Shown here: in pieces, positions 26,573 to 38,710 of the stretch
Layout: every line of letters starts with the position of its first letter
How positions within the stretch are numbered: the first letter of the stretch is position 1
Assembly (NCBI GenBank): GCA_905250025.1
Contig: CAJNOJ010000174.1
Span: forward strand, 1-64,000
Direction: 5' to 3'
DNA: 64,000 bases
DNA from: Adineta ricciae
Lineage: Eukaryota > Rotifera > Eurotatoria > Adinetida > Adinetidae
Notes under the pieces: generated by a model
What the model was told of the DNA's origin: nothing
Seen by the model: only the letters and a program-made list of their open reading frames with translations
Databases searched by the model: none
Program-made: the position numbers and the translations under genes

Positions 26573-27914
26573 CGCTGACGGTTTTATCTAAATAATAAGT
26601 TTCACATGTATTTTTCAAGAACGTAAAACAAAAATATTTGAAAACTCAAGATTTATTTGACTTGGTAATTTCTCAAAGGAAGAAATAGTTTTACCTTGTC
26701 TGATTAGTTTACAGAACACACCAATCAGAACATCCTTTCACTATAGGCTTAAATATTCTTACTTCCTACAACCGGTTACGCTCATACGTAAACTTCAATT
26801 GTGCACGTCTTAATCAGACAATGAACGAATAATGAGGAAAGATAAACTATGACATAGCTATGAACATAAACGCAAAATAACTTGACGGAGCCGAAGAGCA
26901 TTAAGCGTTGAATATACTTTTTGTTCTCGCAAGTTATATCAAAGTCCACACCGTTCGCTTCGTAATATTTTATTTATGTGATTACATAGGGTTTACATCA
27001 AAGTCATCGTTGAAGGATTTTCCAACATGTAGCATGAGGTGAGGCAATAAAAAAAAATTCCTGTTCACAGCGTAAGAGCAAACATAGAATGGGTATTTTC
27101 GAAGATGCACATTTTTTACGTATTCTATTAATGAAGATGTCATCCGTTGACACTCTATTATCTTAATTCTATTGATACTGCATCAGAATTGTTTCACACG
27201 ATGAAGTCCTGTAAAGTTAGCGATGACAAATACTAGTCGCATCCTCATGTGAGACAAGCAATTTATACAATTATGTAAAATAGAAGGTACAAATACGCGT
27301 TGCTACTCCGTACAATGCGTCAATATAAAGAGTGGTAACTTGACACCTTGGCAAATACCGAAATACAATAATCAAAGGATAAACGAAGTGAGAATAGACA
27401 TCACATAAGTAAATCCTTTTACAGTGATAAGCTTTGTATAGCGTAGCGACATCTATACTGCTATCATCTTAACTTCCATTCATCGTCATTTAGTACTTTT
27501 CGTTTTACATAGAATTCACGAATTATAAAATTAAGATTGAAATTTGCAAGATTGATTTATATCGAATTAAAACAAACAAACAATCTAACACACGAATGCA
27601 TTTTCATCTATCAACTTAATTGGAAAGGCCCTCTCTCATCGGAAAAAAATGGCGATCGTTTTTTGTTTCATAGAATTTGTTTTTTTTCTCTTTCAGCCAC
27701 ATATTTACCTTCACCTGTCATTCATTCTTTTTATCGCTGAATCATCTAAATATTTTAATTAATTGTTGTCTTCTTCTTCCCTCATTATGAAAATAAATTA
27801 TTCATATAATAATATTAAACAAAAGTTCTCTTTCATATAAAGCCAGACGAGTATTAGTGGACCTTCGCGCATAATTCATGTCAAATTTTGTCTTGTGAAA
27901 AGCAAAACTTTATC
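26573..27914. other. Divergent intergenic region between USP19 and the BET gene
   Basis: About 1.3 kb separating the starts of two divergently transcribed genes, likely holding both promoters. AT-rich; no coding exon was recognised. Confidence 0.5.
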
Positions 27915-30900
27915 ATGAAGGTAAGAGATTGTTTATCTCGCACGGTTTATGTACTTTTTACGGCGATTTTCTAGGCAACAAGTTCACATTCTATGAAATT
28001 ACCACATATACCCGCGACAAAGCGTGGCCGACAAACAAATCAATTACAATACATGTCAAAAGTCTTGTTGAAGATTTTGTGGAAACATGAATTTTCATGG
28101 CCATTTCAAAAACCTGTTAATCCTACGAAACTTAATCTGCCTGTAAGCCCGACTTTTCAAATCCTACGATTTTCCTTCTATGGTATATCGCATTTCTAGA
28201 ATTATCACAAGATTGTACGATATCCAATGGATCTTGGTACAATTAAAAAACGTCTCGAAGCGAATTATTATTATAGTGTAAAAGAATGTATTACTGATCT
28301 AAACTTAATGTTCACGAATTGTTATTTATACAATAAACCAGGCGAAGTCATTTGAAGAAAATTTTCGTTTTCGTATACACAATATCGGAATCTTATTTAG
28401 GATGTTGTTCTTATGGGCTCAACATTGGAGAAACTTTTTTACGAAAAACTTGCTGATATGCCAGAAGATGTGAGCACATGATCGATCGACATTGAAGATT
28501 TCATATTCTTTTCTGTTTGTCTAGGAGATTGAAATTGTATCACATTCATCGAAATCATCTGTATTAAAAACTGGTGTGGATGGAAATTTATCGGTATCCG
28601 TAGCTTCGCCATCAACTCCTAGTGAACATATTAGCTCACCATGTACGTACATTTGTTACGCATCTCAATGATAACAAAGTCAGAACGGATAATCAACACA
28701 AAGAGAACTTGATTATATATAATCGAGTTGACCTTTCGAACTGAATTTTCATAGCTTTTTCTAAAACAAACGTGCGGTCAGCTATAAACAAAGGAATAAC
28801 ACATTAATACAGTGAGATAACATATGTCTGAAAGGAGAAAAGAATGGCCGACCGGAAAAGATACATACATATGTTCTAATTTCTTATTTTTAATTTCAGT
28901 ACACTCGCCGTCAGCCCATTCTGTAAATACTTCTCAGCCCAATGGTACGAATATGTTATCACGAAATCGTACATCATCAACAACTAATCCCAATGCGATA
29001 ACATCTCCATTTTCTCCACTAAATAATAATTCGAATCATATCGATCAAAATAGTCAATCGATGTCACCAAAATTGTCAGGCGAACATCAATCTATGTTGA
29101 ATTCAACACCATTGACGACTAATGATTTATTTGCATCGGTAAGAATTCATTCGAAGGACAATGGAGATTTGTGTATATTAAAATGATTTAGAATTTCAAA
29201 CGAAAACCCGACCCAGACGACGACGCAGCAACCAAACGTTCAAGTAGCACTACTGGACCGTTGAAACGTATTAAATATGAGAATAATATTCCTACGGATG
29301 TAATATAACCTTTGATTCTCTTGATATTAATCCAGCTACACATATTTCTGCTCTATTTAGGCTTCAGCTAAACGACCAAAGAATCGTATGACGGAACAGT
29401 TAAAATTTTGTCTCAATATTGTCAAAGACCTATTAAACAAAAAAAATATGGTATATTCCTTATGGTCAATTGATTTCCTCCACTATTTTCTTCGGTTTAT
29501 CTAGGCATTTGTGTGGCCATTTTCTAAGCCTGTTGACGTTAAAACTCTTAACTTATCTGATTACTATCAGATTATCAAAAAGCCCATGGATCTTGGTACT
29601 GTCAAGGTATGAGAGCCTAATGTCCTTATTTTAAATCCAATTATATGAAACTTTTTCTTTAGAGAAAACTTGAAAATCGGGAATATGGAGCACCAGATGA
29701 ATTTGCCGCTGATGTACGACTTATCTTTAGCAATTGTTATCTTTACAACGGGCCTCATACAGATGTTGTTGCCATGTGTAAAAAAGTCGAAGTAAACAAT
29801 CTGGAAAGTTTTACCATCGATCTAATGCTCTATTGAATCATTCTAGCAAATGTTTGAAGATAAATTCGCTAAACTACCTGACGAACCACCAATAACGCAC
29901 TTAGATACTGATCCTATAACTTCCAGTTCGCGCAATAATGGATTAGGATCGTCGTCTGCTGTCAGAAAACGTAAACGTCATTCGTCGAAACATAATAGTA
30001 GTGCTGGTGGACATACATCATCGATGATTACAAGTTCAGACGATGGCGCATCAAGCGATGATAGTGCTGAGGAAACGGAGAACACACGGGAAAACACACT
30101 TCGACAACTGCATTCTCTTCAAGAACAAGTAAGTCTTTCGAACTCGTGGTGAGTTTCGTTACAATCATTTGTCTATTCAGGTGAAAAATATTGGCAATAC
30201 ACTAACGTATTTAATCCAACAAACTAGTGATCGAGTTACATTGCGTTATAAACGGCGAATGAAACGCAATAAAGGCAAAGGTCTCGCTTCTGAGCCATTA
30301 CCTTTCACCAGTACAGCAAATGATTCCAATCGTTCTGCACTTGTATCGCCGAATATATTCTCTACTATGCAAAGTGTATCAAATAACTCTATACCACAGA
30401 CAGCTACACGTAATCCTTCAACTGTAGCACCAGCAGCTAAGAAGTCGTCATCATCATCACTTGCAAGTTTACTCACACCAAGCGCTGCTCCGACACCGAA
30501 TGGTATTAGTCAATACAATACGACATCGATGGATGCGTATAATTTTGGAGATATTAGTCCGACAAAACAGACGAAGACAACTAAAGCAACTGCAGCGAAA
30601 AATAACAATACTGGCAAAGGTGTCGAACAAACCCGCCGTGTTGCTGGAACACCGGGCACAGGAGTTAAACGGTGAGTAAACTAATTATGAGCGATATTAA
30701 TTATACGAATGATAATCATATTTTTTAGAACACCGAAAAAAGCGTCTGCAGCAGCTGCCTCTGCCTCTTCAGTATTTGACTTTCAAAGTGAAGAAAATTC
30801 CAAACCAATGACGTACGATGAAAAACGACAATTAAGTGTGGATATTAATAATTTACCAAGTGAAAAACTTGGGCCTGTTGTTGAGGTTTGTCGACCATCA

Positions 30901-31108
30901 AATTTCCTGTTTCGTTCACATGTATATTTGTCTTTTTCTCCATTAGATCATATACAAACGAGAACCGTCATTACGTGATTCGAGTCGAGATGAGATGGAA
31001 ATCGACTTTGAAATTCTTAAACCATCAACATTACGAGAATTGGAAGCTTATATCAATCATGTCATGAAACGAAAACCAATTAAACAACAAAATACATCTG
31101 GTAAATGA
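27915..31108 (+). CDS. BET-family double-bromodomain protein (BRD2/3/4-like)
   Basis: Fourteen exons give 755 aa: 27915-27920, 27975-28142, 28200-28346, 28401-28469, 28525-28642, 28900-29138, 29192-29299, 29361-29450, 29505-29606, 29663-29791, 29847-30128, 30181-30671, 30729-30885 and 30947-31108. BD1 (about 15-130) has [20 protein letters not shown], the WPF shelf, [20 protein letters not shown] and the acetyl-lysine Asn in [12 protein letters not shown]2 (about 290-400) has [20 protein letters not shown] and [13 protein letters not shown] Lys/Ser-rich basic segment follows, then the NET domain (about 670-745: [20 protein letters not shown] and [15 protein letters not shown]). BET proteins read acetylated histones and recruit P-TEFb and other factors. 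The protein ends soon after NET, as in BRD2/3 or short BRD4. The first coding exon holds only Met-Lys; an alternative ATG is at 27993. Confidence 0.95.
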
Positions 31109-32015
31109 AATCTTGGTTTTACTAGTCATTTCGTTTGTTTTTCCTATTGTCTCATTATTAATAAACACACACGCACACACATTATTATTGTGTTATTAGG
31201 TGATTTAAGATCAATTGTACATATCTATACATATATATATATAAATTAATGTATACCTTAAATTTGTTTAATAAATAGTTTTATATCATTAGAATTCAAC
31301 AATATATTCGATGCATATTGTCTGTTTGTTTTTGTTTGATATATAAATCAAGCGCTGTTCTCTTCTGTTTGCATATATTGTCAATAATTGATTTTCAATG
31401 CTGTGTTTTTTATATAAATCTTTCTAATATAAACTTTCGAATAGAATTAGATGAGAGGATATGAAAAACATCTATTTATTCCATGTGAATAGCAATTGAA
31501 GATCTCTTATACCATCGATTACTGGAAACAGTATGTCGATAATAATACGATTAACTAAAAAAGGATCATTGGAGATTAGAACTAATTGTTTTCCTTATCA
31601 TTAAGTAGTTTGTATTGCTCAATTGCTGCACATCGAGCATTTATTTGTCCTTCATGCATCGTAGAAATGATAATAATATTGCACACACACTATTTCAAGT
31701 TTTGTGCATGAATGTTCAGTTTAAGAAACAGATAAATGAATCCATTTGATATAACAATGAATATACACATAGGCTATTACGTCTTTAGTGATAAGAATGA
31801 AAAATGATCGATCGATGACAATGCTCGATTGTGTTACAGAGTGGATGTTACCGATGACAATGATATGGCATTCTTTGATAGTATTGCTCGTCTACTATGT
31901 TTTGACTAAATTTGTGTAAAGAAAATTATCAGTCAGATCTAAATATTTCTATTGCTGAAATATCAGATGTAATGTTTATTGGTAATAAAATATGTATGCA
32001 AAAGAAAAAACGTGA
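31109..32015. other. Convergent 3' region between the BET and PDZ genes
   Basis: About 900 bp, AT-rich with aataaa-like signals (for example near 31270) and short TA and CA runs. These are expected 3' UTRs; no exon was seen. Confidence 0.5.
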
Positions 32016-32944
32016 TTAAAATCGACGGTAATTGTTAGGTGTTGGTGTATTGTACAATGCTGAGTTGACACGTGGATTTGGTCCAGGTGCGAATTTCACG
32101 GACGATTTACATGGTCGGATTGTATTCAATTGGCCACTGGAAAAAGAAAATCTTCCTAGAGTATGTTTGCATATTGAGCTGCAATTAAGTGCAGGTCGAT
32201 AGAACTGAACGGTAGAACGTGCCTCAAGATTTTTTTATACAAAAACAATTTCTTCTAAAGAAAATGACCGGTAACTAGAAATGAAATGTATTTGAATGAA
32301 TACTATTCAAATGTCACTCGCTCGACTTCACATCTTTCAAAGCGCAATTAATCGCATTGTATATTACGTAAGCTTGTTTCCACACCCTTGCTGATGAATG
32401 AAGGTCAGAGAAAGCTCATATCAAAGTATGTCTGGAGATGTATTCTAACAAGTCGTGAAACTAACACTGAATGTCTTCATATCCAGCTGGTTGTATTCCA
32501 CATGATACATCAGATGACACGCAATTTTTTTTGAGCTCATTATGTTCTCTTTTTTTTATAATAAAGACTTTCAATTGCCATATAAGTTTTACAGATTGAC
32601 CGATTAAGCTTACCGTCGAAGAATTAGTTGTAATCTTAACGAGTTTCGCATTAGGGCTTGAGCGTCGTCGTGTTTCATTGAAGTTGCGTCTTGTCCATCG
32701 ATGAAAAGAAGACCATCACCTGGATAGAGTTTATTATGTGCAATAGAGTTAGGTAATATCTAAATTAAATATGTAAACGTTAGGAGAATTCATCAGATAT
32801 TTATTATATTAATGAAACACGAACTTTCTTGATTGATAGTGGTAATCGAAAATCAGCTCCGCCTTGCAAACGGAAACCCCAACTTTGATCTAAATTGGAC
32901 CGTTCGAGTAGAACAGGTATGGTTGGATATAACGGATTATCCAT
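32016..32944 (-). CDS. Small PDZ-domain protein (Zasp/PDLIM-type PDZ without LIM)
   Basis: Three short exons, 32944-32825, 32759-32614 and 32136-32016, splice to 128 aa. The PDZ domain spans about residues 8-90. It has carboxylate-loop region SWGFRLQGGADFRLPLSIKK, GDGLLFIDGQDATSMKHDDA (the GD-IxxIxG strand), and AQALMRNSLRLQLILRRG as the last helix and strand. The GFRLQGGxDFxxPLxIxK wording is that of the ALP-Enigma/Zasp PDZ family, which binds alpha-actinin at Z-discs and actin structures. The family usually continues into a ZM motif and LIM domains. Here the protein ends 38 residues after the PDZ, in SALYNTPTPNNYRRF, whose SxxYNTP part resembles a ZM motif. No LIM exon was found downstream. 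Gene structure confidence is good; partner and location are inferred. Confidence 0.82.
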
Positions 32945-34356
32945 TGTCGTTCTCAATTGAAAATCTCAATTTTTTAAAGTCGGTGTTGTTGAATTTCTTC
33001 GTTTTCTTATTTAATAGCTTGACGCCCCACTCAGTTGTGCATTCCGTATTAGCCTTTCCTCTGTTTCTGCTTGTTCTACTTCCTTCTTTCTTTCTTTCTT
33101 TCTTTTCTCTCTTTTCTTTCTACTTTTGCTAACATAAGAGAAAGAGAGACTTTGTCCTTAGTCATGTCCACATAACATTGCTGGATCATCGCTTCCATAC
33201 GTGCATCCGTAAGCAATAAATACAACGCCCGCGTTTCACTATCTTCTGATTATTGTTTACGTTGAGTACTACATCTATGCATATGATAGATAGAAGTGCG
33301 AGAAGGCGAACCGTTGAAAACGTCAAGAAACAGATAAGACATAATATTATACATATATAATTTATTTTCTTTCTTCTCCTCCTTTCTCTCTCTCTCTATC
33401 CCTTTGTCATCGACGTAATCTAGATGAATAAATAGAACAAGCGTTCTAATTCCAGCATAGTGTGCAATCTGATTACGAGTATTTAATAGCAATTTTAGCT
33501 GTTATTTCTATTCTATACGCTCATGAATATGACATCGAATCATTTTCCTTATGAAATATTGTGTGATAAATGAAAAGCTATTATTTATCGATTTTCAAAT
33601 CTTGTGAACATTTATTTGAGATCAATTATTTCAGTCGCACTGTCAAAATGCATTCAACATTCGTAAGAAGTTCTACATTTCTAAATGATCTATGCACCAA
33701 AGTACACAATTTCAAGGTATCGATACGAAGTATTCAAATAAACGGCAATTCCTATTGCTTCATTATTAATGTAGTATGAACAAGTGTAAGATTTTCTTGT
33801 TAATATAGTAATAAAACGATGATGGCAACTGAATGACGTTGTTAACCAAACCTTTCTTTGTTCTTACGTAACGATCCGTTCCGTAAAACATCATGTGTAC
33901 ATATTATCTCGACTTTTTGTATATTATACTCTCCCTACACGTTCGCGGAAACAGTTGGCTATGTCAATCAACAAATTTGCATAGATTGGAATTCATAGAT
34001 TCATTCTTTTGCTAAAGATCATTGTTTTACAATGAACAAAACATAATCTATGAACTTATTCGAATGAGAAATCAATGCAATGATCAGTTTCATAGAGGTC
34101 ACTAAAAGCACCGTTCAACCGATGAAGATTGGTTCATTCTTTCATTTTTCGCGCAAAGCGTATTGGATGGATAAGCAGTTCTCTGTCTCGTACAGTTGTC
34201 TTTTCTTCTATGAAAATTCAAATTTGTGTTCTTTTATCCGTAAACATATTTCAGATTTAACGGATATTAACGGGGCTTTACTTGTTCTATGTCTATGTTT
34301 TTTTTTATAGAGATGTTGAAGTATTTATAACTCTTAGAGATATTGACAAAGGAAAG
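32945..34356. other. Divergent intergenic region between the PDZ and RhoGAP genes
   Basis: About 1.4 kb. It contains a plus-strand TTTC run at about 33083-33105 and a CT run at about 33383-33400. A tttttatag acceptor lies 46 nt before the RhoGAP ATG, so a 5' exon or trans-spliced leader is likely. No further exon was recognised. Confidence 0.5.
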
Positions 34357-37300
34357 ATGCGTAATTTCATTACAATTGAAGAGAAAGGAGGTGTTCGTGA
34401 ATTTATCGTCAATGATCTTAGTAATATTGGTTTACGCATCGATACTCACAAACATCGGAATGTAGCTCTCGGTCAAACCTCGCCGCATATCGCTAACAAT
34501 CCCAAACATCAACATGGAGCTCGCGTATTCAACATCCCACTTCATCAAATGGATACGATCTCCGTCAGAGTCGATGATCTCGAGTTGACAGTACCAATAT
34601 TTTTACGATGGTGTTTCGATTGTATACGTCGCTCGATAAAACACGAAGGTCTCTTTCGTAAATCAGGTGGATCTCAACGTGTGAAAGAACTTATGGTAAA
34701 TTTTCGAAGAAGTATATTCACTCAATCTCATCTTTTCCACTGTTTCTAGGCTCGCATTGAAGATGGGTCATTGACGCCCAGTTTATCATCTTCGAACACG
34801 GTGTTCGATGTGTGTTCATTGTTTAAAGAATTTCTCCGTCGTCTCACATTTCCATTAATTACTTATCCTTTGCAAGATCTTCTACTTGATTGTTTTTCCA
34901 TGCGTTCTCTGCCGTCAGATAAAAAAGTCGATATTTATTTTAATATTCTTTTACTTTTACCCGATGAACATTTACATGCACTTATTTATATCCTACGATT
35001 TTTACATGAAATTACACTGAATGAACGTGATAACAAAATGAATGCGAAGAATCTAGCCATTTGTGTAGGCCCTGGGATTATGCGTACAGCTGTGGATGGT
35101 AAACAAAATATTATGACAGAACAATGTGCAACGAGTGTCAGTGATATTGTCGAAACATTGATCATTAACGCAACTAAACTTGGCTACGTTGCTGAGTCGA
35201 TCTACGAACGTTCACAAATGCTTTTAGAAATGCGACAGAAGGAAGCAGCACAAAATCCAGATGACAGTTTTGCTGTCGAAAATGGTGTCAAGCATGGCAT
35301 TGGCGGGGGAAAGATGAATGATCCAGCAAATGCAAAGAAACGACGCAGTGGTTCAGTGAAAGGTACGTCCGAATAATCACCTACCTTTCGAATAAGTGGA
35401 TCTTCTTTTCAGAGTTTCTTGTTCATATGACCAATCGACTTCGACGTCGATCCGGTTCGAACAATGATAGTCGTGATCAAACGAATGCGTTTTTGGATCA
35501 AAGTGGTAAATTATCATCATCTCATACGCGTGAATATCGTCATCATTATCAACACTATCAACAAAATAGTATTCATGGCAATTGTTTATCCTCATCAGCA
35601 ACATCAGGGCCTACAACAACTAAACGAAAATCGAGTGATGATCCTAATGGTTGCAATTCAAAACGAGGGTAAGTCAAATGGATAGTGCAGGATGTGCAAT
35701 AAAAGAAAATAACGTTTATTTTCTAGTAAAACAAAGACATCATCGCAAGAGAAAATGTCATTACCAAATTCGAATCGTTTCACGAGTCCGATTACCGCTT
35801 TTCGACGTAAGAAGAAAACGCCGAGTCATACGAATGATCCTGGTAATTTTCCTCGGAAATATGAAATGACTGTTTTATTTATAACTGCTTCGTAGGATTT
35901 CCATTCAAAATAGAACATTCACATCTACCACAATTACTTCATTTTACAGATGAAGTGCCCGTTCGCTTCATGAACACAATTGTCAATCCAACCTCGTCTG
36001 TTTCGTCAGGATCGATTTCATCTTTGTCAACCACTACACCGAGTGGTTCGATGACAACACTGACAACTTCAATGATTAGTAATGGCTCAGCCGTACATGG
36101 CACTCATCAACCACTATCGATCATTCCACATGAAATGCCACCTCCGCTACTGTCAAATCTTGGATCAAATCCTTGCAACAATAAGTCACTTGACGCGAAA
36201 AAGTATGTACTACTCTCAAGTTAGACGAAATATAATCGATTTGCAACTTTTAGACTTAACTTGCTGGATTCATGGAAATGGCCAAAATCAAGTCGAGTTA
36301 GTATCACATATTCGTTCAATTTGACATATAAATCGTGTTTTTGTTTTTAGAAAGCTGAACGTAAACCTCTAATTGCTATACATGCACCGATGTTAGCTAC
36401 ATCAACTGTCGATTCGACTTCGTTCACTGAACTTTCACCTTCACCAATAAAAGCAGGAAATGATTCGATGCAAATGTCAACTGAACAAATCGCCGGAACA
36501 TCTCTACTGATGCATTCGAGTTTCGGTGTTCGCCGTCATTCGGATGATGTTACTAGTGCTTCCTTCACAACGACGACTTTTCGTCCTCGTCGATCAATAT
36601 CGTCCAGCGGTGGTCAGCAACAGACACGTCATATTAGTTGCAAACTTAACAATTATTCCCATTCATTACCCAATCAACAACAGAATACAAGTGATGATGA
36701 ACAACAAAGCAAGAATCCCAATCAAGATTCCTTTAGTGACGAAGGCGATGATGACGATGTCGATGATATCGTCGATGAACTGAATTTAGCTGTTGTGGTC
36801 GGTAATGAAGATGCACATTCATTGAAAGGCTTTACTGCAGAACCAATAGCGAATGAAAACGATCCACTTGATGTTGCATTTATTGATGAAGCTGACTTAG
36901 AAAGAAATCTAAGTAACAATAAACTCATCCCTGACAATCAGCAAAGCACATCAACAGCCACGACGACAACAACAACAACAACAACAACAACAGATGTTCA
37001 AGTATCTAATCCTCCACAAAACGAAAATGACACTCTTTCACAAACTATGACAGTTGATCATCATTCAATGGAAGTAAAAGATAATAATCAACAGCCCATA
37101 ACGTCGACGACATCGGTTTTGACCGAGAAAACATTGAACAAAGATGATGATCTCGATGAAATTTTACGACGTAATGAAAATCGCGGTGTTCGATTAACGG
37201 ATTCAGATGTAAGAAACAATCCAGCTGAAGAATATTTCATCTCACTGAAATTGTTGTTCTCTTTAGGATGAAGAGTATGAAAATTTTGATATGAAAACCA

Positions 37301-38168
37301 TACCAACAAAAACAGGTGAGAAAACACGATGGATCGATTTTCTTCCAATCTCTTCTTTCTTTTCTTCGAAAAAGATGATGCAAAATCAACAACACCAAAA
37401 ATGCCAGTTCGTCTTTCTTCTTCTATTTCCAATCTCATCTCGACGTCTTCTCTAACCGCTCTTCCATCATCCATCTCCAAAGAACGCTCGTTATCATGTT
37501 CATTGTCTCAACCATCCAATGAACTGTTTCATACTTCAGTAACAAAATGGACATCATTAAATCTTGGAGAGAATGTTGAGGTAAACAAATATACTTAATT
37601 CATTTCGTGTAGATAATTGATTTTTTGATGTTATGAAAAAAAAACCACCAATAATACATTTCTGTGCTTTTTGTTTAATCTATATTTAATAAAAAAAATC
37701 TATGTGTCAATAAAAAGTTTGTAAGAAGATAATGTATTATCCTTGTCGTTTGTTTAGAACATCAGTGTACTCAATAGTGGCCGAGAAAGCGTTCTCGAAC
37801 TGAAATATGAATTGAATGGCCGTGTACAACAGCAAGTACGTGCTTTTGAATCGCAATCATCGGAAACTATTCATAATCGATCGATCGCACCTCGGCTATC
37901 AGAAATAACATCACAAGTAAACCAACCTGATGTCAAAAATATCTTCACGAGTTCATCGGTACATACGCCTGAACAACGTATTATTGAAGAAGCTTTAACT
38001 CGTGGAGATAAAGTTGTGTTACCAAATGCTGGACTCGGTGAGCAAACACGTTCAGTGAAACGCTTGCAAAACACTCCAATGCGACGATGGAAAGAACGAG
38101 CAAAGGAATATGAAAAACGTCATCAAGTCACATCACCATATCGATTGATAAATAAGAGAAAGAAATAG
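34357..38168 (+). CDS. Rho GTPase-activating protein, ARHGAP11A-like
   Basis: Ten exons give 1047 aa: 34357-34695, 34750-35362, 35413-35668, 35727-35842, 35950-36202, 36254-36296, 36351-37208, 37267-37315, 37375-37580 and 37758-38168. Human ARHGAP11A has about 1020 aa. A short N-terminal helix (VREFIVNDLSNIGLRI) precedes the RhoGAP domain (about 55-260). The arginine finger is in HEGLFRKSGG (about R101), followed by LFKEFLRRLTFPLI, and NKMNAKNLAICVGPGIM. The C-terminal 750 residues are low-complexity Ser/Thr/Asn-rich with a poly-Thr run and acidic patches. The conserved tail has NTPMRRWKERAKEYEKRHQ. The family accelerates GTP hydrolysis on Rho and works in cytokinesis and neural progenitors (vertebrate knowledge). 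The start is a choice: in-frame sequence extends upstream to the acceptor at 34310. Confidence 0.88.
36958..36991 (+). repeat. ACA/ACG triplet run coding poly-Thr in the RhoGAP
   Basis: A run of ACG and ACA codons encodes an uninterrupted threonine tract in the disordered C-terminal region of the RhoGAP protein. It is a coding microsatellite, prone to length change. Confidence 0.85.
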
Positions 38169-38710
38169 AAAATACACATCCGAGTCGCGATCTTTCGTTT
38201 GTTTGTTTATTGTACATGTCTTCTTATACATAGATTTCATATAGAAATTGATTTTCTATACTCTTATGCATAAAATCAATCTTTTTTCTTTTGCATTGTT
38301 GATATTTCCTTTTGAATCTATGATTATTAATAAATATCACAATGTCATCAAACTAGAGTCGATGAAACATCTCTCGAGGGATTCATATGTGGTCACATGT
38401 TTCACGATTGATATACAAAAAGAAAAAGAATTGAATTCGTCATGCATGATGTTTATTTTATTTGTTATAGACAGTTGTAGATAATTCGTTTGTTGTGTTT
38501 TTATTTTGGAACAAGAAAAGATAATAGAAGAAATAGAATCATATTGTATTTTCTTTCTTGGCGAACGTTGATATATATTCACAAAATTCAGATGGTAATG
38601 GAGGAGGAAAAAAAGCGGAGTGAGACTGTACATGATAATAGGATTCGTTTGATCTTGGCTAGACTATGTCTATGAATGAAATTCTCTCATTTTATTTTAT
38701 TTTGCTTTGG
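38169..38710. other. Convergent 3' region between RhoGAP and prohormone convertase genes
   Basis: About 540 bp of AT-rich sequence between two 3' ends; presumably both 3' UTRs. No exon was seen. Confidence 0.5.

Noticed and set aside
33083..33105. TTTC repeat considered as a possible element boundary
   Set aside because: Plain simple repeat with no flanking duplication.
34080..34310. Possible first exon for the RhoGAP gene
   Set aside because: An ATG followed by gtcact exists near 34064-34100, but the phase does not fit the acceptor at 34310; left unassigned.
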